A program made the position numbers and the translations under genes. From Myxococcales bacterium (GTDB lineage: Bacteria > Myxococcota_A > Polyangia > Haliangiales > Haliangiaceae), in contig CANKMW010000031.1 of NCBI GenBank assembly GCA_947483555.1, forward strand, positions 23,163 to 87,162: 64,000 nucleotides of DNA. The letters run 5' to 3'. The notes under the pieces are model-generated. The model was given only the letters and a program-made list of their open reading frames with translations, was not told the origin of the DNA and did not search any database. Shown piece by piece: positions 17,330 through 27,031 of the stretch (position 1 is its first letter; each line of letters opens with the position of its first letter).

Positions 17330-18095
17330 CAGGCTGAGACCTCCCGGGCGCCGACGCCGCGCGGGTCGATCACGCGGCGCAGCAGGTCGAGCTCGACGTC
17401 GGTCGGCGCGCGCGTGGTCGCCACCGGCTCGACGAACGAGAGCGGGAAGCCGGTCTTCTCGATCACGTCGGCGAGCGTGACGCCGGGGTGGAGCGAGGCC
17501 AGCCGCATCGCGTGGTCCGGGGTGGCGAAGTCGAGGACGGCGAGGTCGGTGACGACGCGGCGGATCTCGTGGAAGCGCGCGGCGCGAGCACCGAGCGCGG
17601 CGGCGCGGTCGTAGCCGACGCCGGTGACGACGTCGACCTTGGGCACGAACGAGCGCCGCGAGTGCGACGGGATCCAGTAGCTGGTGGTGTGGTTGATGGT
17701 GTTGCCGGGTGCACCGCGCATGCCGAGCAGCTGGGCCTTCGGCTTCTGCGGATCGCCGATGCAGGCGATGTTCTGGTTGCCGTGGCGGTCGATCTGCGAC
17801 GCGCCCATGATCACGTGGCGGCGCCCCGACCACACCACGTCGAAGACGGTGCGGTAGGGCAGCCAGCCCTCGACGGCGCCGTCGATGTTGACCAGCGCGG
17901 CGACGCCATCGGACATCAGCAGGTCGGGCGCGAAGGTGGCGCGGGCCAGCCGGGCGGCGATGCCGGGCAGGACGCCGATCGGGCTGGCCAGGATCTCGCC
18001 GTCGCCGCGAAAGGCGTCGGCGAGCGCGACCGCGCACACCTCGTGGCGAGTGGCCCCGCCGGCCCGGAGCGAGGCGTCTTCGCCGGGTCGAAGGG

Positions 18096-18099
<4 letters not shown>
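17329..18099 (-). CDS. ipdB: IpdB-like CoA-transferase-fold ring hydrolase, beta subunit
   Basis: A 256-residue class I CoA-transferase-type beta subunit, starting at a GTG that overlaps the ipdA stop. Visible blocks include GASQIDRHGNQNIACIG and GMRGAPGNTINHTTSYW. Mycobacterial IpdAB is not a transferase: it hydrolytically opens the last steroid ring (COCHEA-CoA). The heteromer partner IpdA is encoded directly upstream. Confidence 0.9.
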
Positions 18100-18905
<806 letters not shown>

Positions 18906-18940
18906 CGGGCGGCCCCATCGCCGCCGCTCGCACGACGTCT

Positions 18941-19054
18941 CCCGTTCGTGCTGAGCAAGTCCCGAGCGCCAGCGAGGGACGCGTCGAAGCACGGGGCCCA
19001 GCGGGCCCGGTCCTTCGACTCGGCCCCTGCGGGGCCTCGCTCAGGACAATCGGG
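18941..19054. repeat. Two REP-like palindromes, inverted pair
   Basis: The first copy (18941-18994, CCCGTTCGTGCTGAGC...GTCGAAGCACGG) and the second (19011-19054, TCCTTCGACTCGG...CTCAGGACAATCGGG) face opposite ways, separated by about 16 GC-rich bases. The arrangement recurs at 36237-36349. It occupies the 19906-proximal side of the ipdA-echA20 gap and may form strong mRNA hairpins between the two genes. Confidence 0.85.
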
Positions 19055-19125
19055 TGGAACGTTGCGCCGTTTCGAGCGGTCACGATCGATCGAGCGCGCC
19101 GTTGGCGAGTCGAAGGACGTCACGG

Positions 19126-19899
19126 CTAGGTGCCCTTCTTGTCGACGAACGCGGCGCGCTGCTCGGCGCCGACGCCAGCCAGCGTGAGCTCGAAGGTGAA
19201 ACCCTGCTCGTAGCGGTAGCTGCGGCGAACATCGACCGGATCGATCCCGTTGAGCGACTGCTTGGCGGCGCGGATCGCGACCGGGCTCTTGGCGGCGATC
19301 TCGGTGGCGACGGCGCGCGCCGCGGCGCGCAGCTGCTCGCGCGGCACCACCTCGAGCACCGAGCCGAAGCGGGCCAGGTCGGCGGCCGGGATGCGGCGGC
19401 CGGTATAGACCATGGTGCGCATCAGGTGCTGCGGCACCAGGCGGGCCAGGTGGGTGGCGGCGCCGAGCGCGCCGCGATCGACCTCGGGCAGGCCGAAGCT
19501 GGCGTCGTCGGCGGCGATGATCACGTCGGCGTTGCCGACCAGGCCAATGCCGCCGCCGAGACAGTAGCCGTGGACCGCGGCGATCACCGGCACCTCGCAC
19601 TCGTAGACCGCGGCGAACGCGGCGGCGCAGGCGCGGTTGACGGCCACCAGCGCTCGATGCGAGTCGGCGGCGCCGTGGATCTCCTTGATATCGACCCCGG
19701 CGTTGTAGCCGCGGCCCTCGGCGGACAGGATCACCACCCGGGTCGCCGGATCGGCGCCCAGGCTGTGGAGCAGGTCGGCGATGCCCTGCCAGCCGGCGAT
19801 GCCGAGAGCGTTGACCGGCGGTCGCGCCATCACCACCTCGGCGATGCCGGCGTCGTCGACGGTGTGGCGGAGACCTGCGGCGTCCAGATCCGAGCTCAT
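19126..19899 (-). CDS. echA20: EchA20-like ring hydrolase (crotonase fold)
   Basis: A 257-residue crotonase that matches remembered EchA20 (Rv3550) closely: ILSAEGRGYNAGVDIKEI, ECEVPVIAAVHGYCLGGGIGLVG, FGLPEVDRGALGAATHLARLVPQHLMR and the tail QGFTFELTLAGVGAEQRAAF. EchA20 opens ring D in the HIP-CoA pathway. It heads the ring C/D operon. Start chosen at ATG 19899; the apparent start at 19923 is inside the operator (spurious MFYFALQA). Confidence 0.92.
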   Translation of the reverse strand: MSSDLDAAGLRHTVDDAGIAEVVMARPPVNALGIAGWQGIADLLHSLGADPATRVVILSAEGRGYNAGVDIKEIHGAADSHRALVAVNRACAAAFAAVYECEVPVIAAVHGYCLGGGIGLVGNADVIIAADDASFGLPEVDRGALGAATHLARLVPQHLMRTMVYTGRRIPAADLARFGSVLEVVPREQLRAAARAVATEIAAKSPVAIRAAKQSLNGIDPVDVRRSYRYEQGFTFELTLAGVGAEQRAAFVDKKGT

Positions 19900-19915
19900 C
19901 GCTTGCAGGGCGAAA

Positions 19916-19929
19916 TAGAACATGTTTCA
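19916..19929. promoter_or_regulatory. KstR-type operator 3 (divergent)
   Basis: TAGAACATGTTTCA sits between echA20 (start 16 bases to the left) and the short-chain dehydrogenase-cofG-cofH operon (start 28 bases to the right), so one repressor could control both. Its ATG is in frame with genes on both strands, producing false upstream starts on each. Confidence 0.85.
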
Positions 19930-19957
19930 CTCGGGGAGTCCAGCGCCAAGGCTTGTC

Positions 19958-20758
19958 ATGAAACCCGACCTCGACCTCGATGGAAACGTGGTCCTCGTCA
20001 CCGGCGGGAGCCGGGGCATCGGGCGCGGGATCGCGACCCGGTTCCTGGTCGCCGGGGCCGAGGTGGTGGTGTGCGGCCGCCAGCCTCCCGAGACCTTGCC
20101 GACCGCCGGCGGTCGCAGCGCCAGCTTCGTCGCCGCCGACGTGCGTGACCTCGAGCAGATCGAGCGCATCGTCGCCGCGGTCCTGGAACGGCACGGTCGG
20201 CTCGACGTCCTGGTCAACAACGCCGGCGGCTCGCCGCCCGCCGACGCCGCGACGGTGTCACCGCGGTTCTCGGCGTCGATCATCCAGCTCAACCTGATCG
20301 CGCCGCTGTGGCTGTCGCAGCGGGCCAACGCGGTCATGCAACAGCAGCCGAGCGGCGGGTCGATCGTCAACATCGCCAGCGTCAGCGGGGTCCGACCGTC
20401 ACCGGGGACGGCGGCCTACGGCGCCGCCAAGGCTGGCCTCATCAACCTGACCCAGTCGCTCGCCGTCGAGTGGGCCCCCAAGGTGCGCGTCAACGCGGTT
20501 GTCGCCGGGCCGATCCGCACCGAGCAGGCCCACCTTCACTACGGCAGCGACGCCGGCATCGCCGCGGTCGACGCCACCATTCCGCTCGGTCGCATGGGCA
20601 CGCCCGACGACGTCGCCGGCGCCTGCCTGTTCCTGGCCTCGCCGCTGGCGGCGTGGGTGAGCGGCACCGCGCTGGTGGTGCACGGCGGCGGCGAGCGGCC
20701 GGCGTTTCTCGACGCCGCCCAGGTCACGACGCCCAGGACCAGGGCGGGCGAGCCGTGA
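19958..20758 (+). CDS. Short-chain dehydrogenase, Rv3548c-like
   Basis: A 266-residue SDR with the NAD(P) motif TGGSRGIG (15-22), NNAGG, and the catalytic YxxxK in TAAYGAAKAG. The segments GGSIVNIASVSGVRPSPGTAAYG and VEWAPKVRVNAVVAGPIRTE and the ending VHGGGERPAFL strongly resemble Rv3548c, a KstR2-regulon dehydrogenase next to echA20 in mycobacteria. It likely oxidises a hydroxyl on a steroid-derived acyl-CoA. Start at ATG 19958; the earlier ATG at 19922 is inside the operator. Its stop overlaps the cofG start, coupling it to F420 synthesis. Confidence 0.85.
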   Translation: MKPDLDLDGNVVLVTGGSRGIGRGIATRFLVAGAEVVVCGRQPPETLPTAGGRSASFVAADVRDLEQIERIVAAVLERHGRLDVLVNNAGGSPPADAATVSPRFSASIIQLNLIAPLWLSQRANAVMQQQPSGGSIVNIASVSGVRPSPGTAAYGAAKAGLINLTQSLAVEWAPKVRVNAVVAGPIRTEQAHLHYGSDAGIAAVDATIPLGRMGTPDDVAGACLFLASPLAAWVSGTALVVHGGGERPAFLDAAQVTTPRTRAGEP

Positions 20759-21852
20759 GCGCCGAGCACGGCTTGCTCGCGATGACGACCGGCTCGCTGG
20801 TCGCGGCGGCCGCGGCGCGCCGCGATCGCCGCTGGGGACGGCGGGTCACCTACTCGCCCAAGGTCTTCCTGCCGCTCACCAACCTGTGCCGCGACGTCTG
20901 CGACTACTGCGCGTTTCGCCGCTCGCCGAAGGATCCCGGCGCCCACACCATGACGCCGGAGCAGGTCGTGGCGACGCTGGCGCGGGCCCGTGCGCTCGGC
21001 TGCACCGAGGCGCTGTTTTGCCTCGGTGACCGGCCCGAGGCGGCGTTTCCCTCGTATCGCGCCCTGCTCGCCGGCTGGGGCTTCGCGTCGACGGTCGACT
21101 ACCTGGTGTGGGCGTGTCGCGCCGCGCTCGAGGCCGGGCTGTTGCCGCACACCAACGCCGGCGTGCTCACCGCGGCGGAGCTGGGGCTGTTGCGCCCGGT
21201 CAACGCCAGCGTCGGCCTGATGCTCGAGTCGACCAGCGATCGACTGTGCGACCGCGGTCAGCCTCATCACCGCGCACCCGACAAGCGGCCGGCGGTGCGA
21301 CTTGCCATGCACGACGACGCCGGCGCGCTGCGCATCCCGTTCACGTCGGGGATCCTGGTCGGCATCGGTGAGAGCGAGGCCGACCGCCTCGACACCCTGC
21401 TGGCGATCCGGACCCTCCACCGTCGTCACGGCCATATCCAGGAGGTCATCGTGCAGCGCTTTCGCGCCCACGCCGCCACCCCGATGGCCGGCTCGCCGGA
21501 GGTCGACGACGACACCCACGCGCGCGCCATCGCGCTGGCCCGCATCGTCCTCGACGACGACGTCACGGTGCAGGCGCCGCCCAACCTGTCGACCGAGGTG
21601 GCGGCGCTGCTCGCCGCCGGCGTCAACGATCTGGGCGGCATCTCGCCGCTGACGCCCGACTTCATCAACCGCAGCTACGCCTGGCCGCACCTCGATCAGC
21701 TGGCCGCTGACTGCGCCGCCGCCGGCTTCACCTTGACCCCCCGGCTACCGGTGCACGACGGCTGGCGCGGGTCCGACTTCATCGCCGCCGAGCTGGCGCC
21801 GTATCTCGATCGCACGAGCGCGCCGACGGCGCTGCGCACCGGGGTGGCATGA
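20755..21852 (+). CDS. cofG: CofG: FO synthase radical-SAM subunit
   Basis: A 365-residue radical SAM protein with the cluster motif C45xxxC49xxC52 (NLCRDVCDYCAF), a TNAGVLTAAEL segment and the C-terminal APPNLSTE..LLAAGVNDLGGISPLTPDFIN typical of CofG. With CofH it builds 7,8-didemethyl-8-hydroxy-5-deazariboflavin (FO), the chromophore of coenzyme F420, from a pyrimidine precursor and tyrosine. GTG start overlaps the dehydrogenase stop, and the cofH start overlaps its own stop. In actinobacteria the two subunits are fused as FbiC; here they are separate genes. Confidence 0.92.
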   Translation: MSAEHGLLAMTTGSLVAAAAARRDRRWGRRVTYSPKVFLPLTNLCRDVCDYCAFRRSPKDPGAHTMTPEQVVATLARARALGCTEALFCLGDRPEAAFPSYRALLAGWGFASTVDYLVWACRAALEAGLLPHTNAGVLTAAELGLLRPVNASVGLMLESTSDRLCDRGQPHHRAPDKRPAVRLAMHDDAGALRIPFTSGILVGIGESEADRLDTLLAIRTLHRRHGHIQEVIVQRFRAHAATPMAGSPEVDDDTHARAIALARIVLDDDVTVQAPPNLSTEVAALLAAGVNDLGGISPLTPDFINRSYAWPHLDQLAADCAAAGFTLTPRLPVHDGWRGSDFIAAELAPYLDRTSAPTALRTGVA

Positions 21853-23294
21853 GCGCGCGCTGGGTCCTCGACGCGTGTCTGGCCGGCCGCACGCCGTCGT
21901 GGCGCGAGCTGCTGCCGCTCGCCGACGCCACCGGCGCCGATCTCCACGCCCTGTGCGCCACCGCTGACGCCTTGCGGGCGCGGCAGGCCGGCGACCTGGT
22001 CACCTACGTCGTCAACCGCAACATCAACTTCACCAACGTGTGCGTGAAGAAGTGCAAGTTCTGCGCGTTCTCGCGCGGCGTGCGCTCCGACCAGGGCTAC
22101 TTCCTCGATCAAGACGAGGTCGTGCGGCGCGCCGTCGAGGCCCGCAGCTTCGGCGCCACCGAGGTGTGTCTCCAGGCCGGGCTGGCGCCGGGCATCGACG
22201 GCATGCTCTACGTCGACCTGGTGCGCGCGGTGAAACGCGCGGCGCCCGAGCTGCACCTGCACGCCTTCTCGCCCGAGGAGGTCAAGTACGGCGCCCACCG
22301 GGCGCGGCTGTCGGTCCGCGACTACCTGGTGGCGCTGCGCGAGGCCGGGCTGGGCTCGTTGCCGGGCACCTCGGCCGAGATCCTCGACGACGCGGTCCGC
22401 GACCGCATCGCCCCGGGACGGATCAGCACCGCCGAGTGGCTCGACGTCATCCGCACCGCGCACGCCGTCGGCCTGCGCACCACGGCGACGATGATGTTCG
22501 GACACGTCGAATCGGCCGCCGACCGGCTGCGCCACATGGAGCTGCTGCGCGACCTGCAGCGCGACACCGGCGGGTTTACCGAGTTCGTGCCGCTGTCGTT
22601 CGTGCACAGCGAGGCGCCGCTGTTCGCCGCCGAACCCGGCGTGCGCCCCGGCCCCGGTGGCCTCGACGTGGTGCGCACCCACGCCCTGGCGCGCGTGATG
22701 CTCGGCGCCGACATCCCCAACCTCCAGGTGTCGTGGGTGAAGGAGGGGCTGCGCACCGCCGAGCACCTGCTGGCCTGTGGCGTCAACGACCTCGGCGGGA
22801 CGCTGATGAACGAGAGCATCTCGACCTCGGCGGGCGCCCGCCACGGTCAGGCCGCCACCCCGGCCGAGCTACGCCAGGTCGCGCGCGGCGCCGGTCGGGT
22901 CGGGGCGGAGCGGTCGACGCTGTATCGGATCGTCCGCACCGCGGACGGCGCTCGCACCGCGGACGGCGGCGGCGATGCGCTGGACGGTGTCGGCGATGCG
23001 GCGGCGACCTTTGGCACCTACGACGCGCTGACCCGCGACCAGCGGTTCCGGTTCCGGCGTCGGGACCGCGGCCAGCAGCTCGTCGAGATCGGCGGGCAGG
23101 TCGAGGTCGAACGCCAGGCCGTGGGCGCGCACGACCGCGACCCGCAGGTTGGCGGCGGCGGCGGCGGTGAGGTGGCGGCCGAAGCTGTCGCGATGGCCAA
23201 AACGGGTGGCGAGCAGGGCCGGCAGGCGCACGGCGATCGCGTTGGTGCCCAGCTGATCGCGATCCGGCGCAAGCACGAGATCGGCGTCGTCTAG
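21849..23294 (+). CDS. cofH: CofH: FO synthase radical-SAM subunit, with unusually long C-terminal tail
   Basis: A 481-residue radical SAM protein with C65xxxC69xxC72 (NVCVKKCKFCAFSR) and the CofH blocks HAFSPEEVKYGA, LPGTSAEILDD and GGTLMNESISTSAGA. The family normally ends near the STLYRIV segment, here residues 356-362 (about nt 22935). The remaining ~119 residues begin with a repeated RTADGA/RTADGG and then run antisense through the 3' part of cofC, with no family resemblance. The original stop was probably lost. Catalytic core looks intact. Confidence 0.9.
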   Translation: MSARWVLDACLAGRTPSWRELLPLADATGADLHALCATADALRARQAGDLVTYVVNRNINFTNVCVKKCKFCAFSRGVRSDQGYFLDQDEVVRRAVEARSFGATEVCLQAGLAPGIDGMLYVDLVRAVKRAAPELHLHAFSPEEVKYGAHRARLSVRDYLVALREAGLGSLPGTSAEILDDAVRDRIAPGRISTAEWLDVIRTAHAVGLRTTATMMFGHVESAADRLRHMELLRDLQRDTGGFTEFVPLSFVHSEAPLFAAEPGVRPGPGGLDVVRTHALARVMLGADIPNLQVSWVKEGLRTAEHLLACGVNDLGGTLMNESISTSAGARHGQAATPAELRQVARGAGRVGAERSTLYRIVRTADGARTADGGGDALDGVGDAAATFGTYDALTRDQRFRFRRRDRGQQLVEIGGQVEVERQAVGAHDRDPQVGGGGGGEVAAEAVAMAKTGGEQGRQAHGDRVGAQLIAIRRKHEIGVV

Positions 23295-23666
23295 CGCGGT
23301 CGCCAGGTCGTCGACGTGGCGCGGGCCGAGCAGCGGCAGATCGGCCATGATCACGACCGCCGCCGCGGCGCCACGAGCTGCGAGCGTCGCCAGGCTGCGA
23401 TCGATCACGGCGGCGAACGGCGCCGGCTGGACGTCGAGGAGCACGGTCGCGCCGTGGTCGCGAGCGGCGGCCGCGACATCGTCGCCGTCGGTGGCAACCA
23501 GGACGCCGTCGATCGACGCCGCGCGGGTCGCGGTTGCGATCGCGCGATCGAACAGGGCGCGGGCGATCTCGGCGCGACTGCGATCGGTCGCGAGTCCGGC
23601 GGTCAAGCGCGACTTGGCGCTCGGGAACGAGCGGGCCGGGATCACGGCCCAGGTGCCGCGGATCAC
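22869..23666 (-). CDS. cofC: CofC: phospholactate/PEP guanylyltransferase of F420 synthesis
   Basis: A 265-residue nucleotidyltransferase starting at GTG (VIRGTWAVIPARSFPSAKSRL), with the MADLPLL and LAPDRDQLGTNAIAV segments of CofC/FbiD. It makes the GMP-activated side-chain precursor that CofD transfers to FO. Family similarity ends near residue 200 (nt ~23066); the last ~65 residues are antisense to the cofH tail. GTG overlaps the cofD stop, so it is the last gene of the minus operon that begins at 29589. Confidence 0.9.
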   Translation of the reverse strand: MIRGTWAVIPARSFPSAKSRLTAGLATDRSRAEIARALFDRAIATATRAASIDGVLVATDGDDVAAAARDHGATVLLDVQPAPFAAVIDRSLATLAARGAAAAVVIMADLPLLGPRHVDDLATALDDADLVLAPDRDQLGTNAIAVRLPALLATRFGHRDSFGRHLTAAAAANLRVAVVRAHGLAFDLDLPADLDELLAAVPTPEPEPLVAGQRVVGAKGRRRIADTVQRIAAAVRGASAVRGADDPIQRRPLRPDPTGAARDLA

Positions 23667-24586
23667 GGCAAGACCTCGGCGAAGGCCAGCACCTCGCGGG
23701 CCAGCCGCGCTCGGTCGGCGGCCGACGACATGACCGTGCGCGTCGCCACGACCGGCACGCCGGATGGCTCCTCGTCACCGGCCTCGATGACCAGGCCGCC
23801 GAGGAAGTCGCGATAGTGATCGGCGATCGCGGCCGGGCTCGGGGCCCGCCCCGCCAGCTGCTCGATCATGCCGGCCAGCGGCCCCTTCACGGCCCGTCCG
23901 CCGACGATCGGCGACACCGCGACCACCGGCCGAGCGGCGAGGGCGGCGCGCACGCCGTCGAGCGTCAAGATCGGATCGATCGAGACGTAGGGGTTCGACG
24001 GACCGACGACGACCAGGTCGGCGGCGGCGATGGCGTCGAGGACGGCCGGCGACGGCGCCGTGGGACCTGCCGACCACACCCGGGTCACCGCCGGTGCGGC
24101 GCGGTGGCGGACCAGCCAGTCCTGGAACTCGAGCACCCCGTCGGCGGTGTCGAGCATCGTCGGGCGCGGGGTCTCGCACATGGGCAGGACGCGGGCCCCG
24201 ACGCCGAGCGCGTGACAGAGCTCGGCGGTCACGGCGGTGAGGTTCATCCCGGCACCCAGCCGCTGGGTGCGCATCACGTGGACGCCAAGATCGCGGTCCC
24301 CGAGGCGAAACCAGGCCGGACCGCCCAGGCGTTCGACCATCGCGAAGGCGCCGAAGCTCTCGTCGGCGACGCCCCAGCCCTGCTGCGGGTGGGCGAGCCC
24401 GGCCAGCGTGTACATCACGGTGTCGAGATCGGGGCAGATGCGGAGGCCCCAGTGCACGAAGTCGTCGCCGGTGTTGACGATGACCGTCATCGCGCCCCGC
24501 GGCAGCACCGCGGCCAGGCCGTCGACCAGCTTGGCGCCGCCGACGCCGCCTGACAGCACCACCACCTGCTTCACCGCCGCCGTCAT
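23663..24586 (-). CDS. cofD: CofD: 2-phospholactate/PEP transferase of F420 synthesis
   Basis: A 307-residue protein with the FO/nucleotide-binding motifs GGVGGAK (13-19), NTGDDF (38-43) and PDLDTVMY, and the later VVGPSNPYVSIDPIL, all characteristic of CofD/FbiA. It transfers the phospholactyl-type moiety from the CofC product to FO giving F420-0 (or its dehydro form). It overlaps cofE by four bases and cofC by four bases. Length is typical. Confidence 0.94.
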   Translation of the reverse strand: MTAAVKQVVVLSGGVGGAKLVDGLAAVLPRGAMTVIVNTGDDFVHWGLRICPDLDTVMYTLAGLAHPQQGWGVADESFGAFAMVERLGGPAWFRLGDRDLGVHVMRTQRLGAGMNLTAVTAELCHALGVGARVLPMCETPRPTMLDTADGVLEFQDWLVRHRAAPAVTRVWSAGPTAPSPAVLDAIAAADLVVVGPSNPYVSIDPILTLDGVRAALAARPVVAVSPIVGGRAVKGPLAGMIEQLAGRAPSPAAIADHYRDFLGGLVIEAGDEEPSGVPVVATRTVMSSAADRARLAREVLAFAEVLP

Positions 24587-25380
24587 GCGTACACGTCCTC
24601 GTCGGTCGCGCGCATGATGGCCGCCGCGCCACCGTCGCTGGCCGCGAATCGCAGGCCGCGAACCACGACCGCTCCGCGGCCCTCGTCGGCCTGGCCGGCG
24701 ACCAGATCGGCGGCCGCCGCGATCTGATCGGCGAGCGCCGTCACGGTGTGTTCGAGCTCGCGGCCGAAGAGGTCGCGCCGCCCGCGCTGGTCCCACAGCG
24801 GCGGCACGCCGGCGGCGCCGATCGCGACCCCGACCGAGCCGAGCCGGAACGGGCGTCCGAACGAGTCGGAGATGACGACGCCGATCGCGCTGGTCGGCGC
24901 CAGGGCTGCGCGCAGCCGCGCCGCGCTGGCGTCGGGATCCGCCGGCAGCAGCAGGGCCCACGGGCCGACACCGGATCCGGCCAGCGCGGGTGGCGGCACC
25001 GCGTTCGAGAAGTCGACGCCGGCGTTGGCGACCACCAGGCCGAGTCGATGGCGGACGATCAACACGCCCGGCACGGCGCGCGAGACGTCGCTCGCCTCGC
25101 GCAGGATGACCTCGACGTGGCGTGGATCGTGGCCGGTGCGGGTCGCGAGCTGGTGCGCGCGCGGCGTCGGCTCGATCGCGCCCAGGTCGACGAAGCGGCC
25201 CTCGGCCCGCGACACCAGCTTGGAGGCGACGACCACGACGTCGCCATCGCGCAGGACCAGCTCGGCGTGGATCAACGCCGCGGTGATCAGCGCCGCCAGG
25301 TCATCGCCGGGGGCGACGATCGGCAGGCCGGGCAGGGCGATGACCTCGAGCCGCGCCGCGCACCCGACCGCGGTGCTCAC
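24583..25380 (-). CDS. cofE: CofE: F420-0 gamma-glutamyl ligase
   Basis: A 265-residue CofE/FbiB-N family ligase with VVASKLVSRAEGR, the NAGVDFSN segment and SDSFGRPFRLGSVGVAIG. It adds gamma-linked glutamates to F420-0. The protein is a stand-alone CofE: the extra C-terminal FMN reductase domain of actinobacterial FbiB is absent, so reduction of dehydro-F420-0, if that route is used, would need another enzyme. GTG start overlapping the npdG stop. Confidence 0.92.
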   Translation of the reverse strand: MSTAVGCAARLEVIALPGLPIVAPGDDLAALITAALIHAELVLRDGDVVVVASKLVSRAEGRFVDLGAIEPTPRAHQLATRTGHDPRHVEVILREASDVSRAVPGVLIVRHRLGLVVANAGVDFSNAVPPPALAGSGVGPWALLLPADPDASAARLRAALAPTSAIGVVISDSFGRPFRLGSVGVAIGAAGVPPLWDQRGRRDLFGRELEHTVTALADQIAAAADLVAGQADEGRGAVVVRGLRFAASDGGAAAIMRATDEDVYA

Positions 25381-26012
25381 CGGACGAGCTCGGGGCTGGG
25401 CTCGGGGACCCGCTCGGGGTCGCCGTCGGGCAAGCCGGCGATGCGGAGCCCGAGCCCGGCCCGCTTGTAGCGCTTGTTGAGGTAGAGCAGCACCGGCGTC
25501 ATGGCCTCGAGCGCCACCGCGTTGGCGAGCGGGCCGGCGTCGAGTCCGCGCATGCCGAGATCGCCGACCAGGCCGATCACGATGCCCTTGGCGGCTGGGT
25601 CGTCGCCGCACACCAGCACGTCACCGGTGATGGGATACGCGAGATCGGCGAGGTGGACCGAGCTGACGTGGTGCAGGGCGCCGACCACGCGGGCGCCAGG
25701 TAGCAGTCGCTGGGCCTCGAGCGCGGCGGCGCCGCCGTCGGGGACGAACACGCGGGTGATCTGCGGTGGCGCCAGCGGTACGACCAGATCGATGACGATC
25801 TTGCCGTCCAGCTGCGGCGCCAGCTCGCGCAAGGTGGCGGCGTGGCCGCTGTACGGTACGCACACCACCACGACCTCGGCGGCGGCGGCGGCGGCGTTGT
25901 CGCCCTTGGCCGGGTCGCGCGAGCCGATGACGATCTGGTGGCCGGCGCTGGCCCAGCGCGCCGCCAGGCCGCGGCCTTCCTTGCCGGTCCCGCCCAGCAA
26001 CCCGATCTTCAC
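25377..26012 (-). CDS. npdG: NADPH:F420 oxidoreductase (NpdG/FNO)
   Basis: A 211-residue protein starting MKIGLLGGTGKEGRGLAARWASAGHQ with the NADP-binding continuation IGSRDPAKG, followed by VVVCVPYSGH and GALHHVSSVHL. This is the F420-dependent NADP reductase family, which passes hydride between NADPH and F420. Sitting between the LLM oxidoreductase gene and cofE, it would keep F420 reduced for the LLM enzyme. Overlaps both neighbours by four bases. Confidence 0.9.
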   Translation of the reverse strand: MKIGLLGGTGKEGRGLAARWASAGHQIVIGSRDPAKGDNAAAAAAEVVVVCVPYSGHAATLRELAPQLDGKIVIDLVVPLAPPQITRVFVPDGGAAALEAQRLLPGARVVGALHHVSSVHLADLAYPITGDVLVCGDDPAAKGIVIGLVGDLGMRGLDAGPLANAVALEAMTPVLLYLNKRYKRAGLGLRIAGLPDGDPERVPEPSPELVR

Positions 26013-27031
26013 AGCGCCAGCTCCGCCATCAGCCGGATGGCCTCGATCTGCTGCGCGCCCACGATCATGGTCGTGACGCCGGTGTCCTTCCAGGCCGCGA
26101 AGCGTTCCTTGATCCGCTCCGGCGGCCCGATCAGGTACAGCGTGTCGATCATGTCATCGCTGACCGCGGCCACCGCCTCGGCGCGCTTGCCGGCCATGAA
26201 CAGCTCGAGGATCTGGGCGCACTCGGCCTCGTAGCCGACCCGGCTCAGGTACTCGCGGTAGAAGTTCTTGGCCTTGGCGCCCATGCCGCCAATGTACAGC
26301 GCCAGCTGGTCGCGGAACGGACGGCGGAGCGCATCGACGTCAGCGCCGACGGCGACCGCGACCGTCGGTGCCACGGCGAAGCCGTCGAGGGTCTTGCCGA
26401 CCTTGGCCCGTCCGGCGCGGACCCGGTCGAGGATCACGTCGGGCCGTCCGGGGTGCATGCACGTCAGCAGGATGCCGTCGCACAGCTCGCCGCACAGCTC
26501 CTGGCCGAGCGGGGCCATGGCGCCGGCGAAGATCGGGATGTCGCGCCGGCCGTGCACCATGCTCTTGAGCGGCTTGCCGAGGCCGGCGCTGTCAGGCCCG
26601 TCGTAGGGGATCCGGTAGCGCTCGCCCTGGAACGTGAGCGGCGCCTCGCGGGCCAGGATCGTCTTCACGATCGTCACGTATTCGCGCAGCCAGGTCAGCG
26701 GCTTGTGCCAGGCCACGCCGTGCCAGCCCTCGACCACCTGCGGGCCGCTGGTGCCGAGCCCGAGGATGAAGCGCTCGTTGGTGAGCGCGTCGAGCGTCAT
26801 CGCCGTCATCGCCGCGTTGGCGGGCGAGCGCCCGGGCAGCTGCATGATCGCGGTGCCGAGCTTGATGCGCGTGGTCTGGGCGCCGATCCACGCCAGCGGG
26901 CTCACCGCATCGGAGCCCCACGCCTCCGCGGTCCACACCGAGTCGTAGCCGAGGCGCTCGGCCTCCAGGATGGGCGCCATGTCGACCGCGACCTTGGCTC
27001 CCGAGTAGCCGACCATGAGACCGAGCTTCAT
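26009..27031 (-). CDS. LLM-class (F420-dependent) oxidoreductase, Rv3520c-like
   Basis: A 340-residue luciferase-like monooxygenase-fold protein. Visible blocks are LGYDSVWTAEAWGSDAVSPLAWIGAQTTRIKLGT, RFILGLGTSGPQVVEGWHG and VTTMIVGAQQ near the end. It resembles Rv3520c, the predicted F420-dependent oxidoreductase of the mycobacterial KstR regulon. Coupling to npdG and cofE, cofD and cofC by overlapping stops and starts strongly suggests that it truly uses F420 rather than FMN. The steroid reaction it performs is unknown; a redox step on a ring or side-chain CoA ester is a guess. Confidence 0.85.
   Translation of the reverse strand: MKLGLMVGYSGAKVAVDMAPILEAERLGYDSVWTAEAWGSDAVSPLAWIGAQTTRIKLGTAIMQLPGRSPANAAMTAMTLDALTNERFILGLGTSGPQVVEGWHGVAWHKPLTWLREYVTIVKTILAREAPLTFQGERYRIPYDGPDSAGLGKPLKSMVHGRRDIPIFAGAMAPLGQELCGELCDGILLTCMHPGRPDVILDRVRAGRAKVGKTLDGFAVAPTVAVAVGADVDALRRPFRDQLALYIGGMGAKAKNFYREYLSRVGYEAECAQILELFMAGKRAEAVAAVSDDMIDTLYLIGPPERIKERFAAWKDTGVTTMIVGAQQIEAIRLMAELAL

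Noticed and set aside
18906..18992. N-terminal extension of IpdA (MLRRVPRWRSG...)
   Set aside because: It is encoded by a REP-like palindrome that gives the same spurious peptide at 36297.
20308..20754. Upstream in-frame extension of cofG
   Set aside because: The frame lies entirely within the short-chain dehydrogenase gene, and the GTG at 20755 is coupled to its stop.
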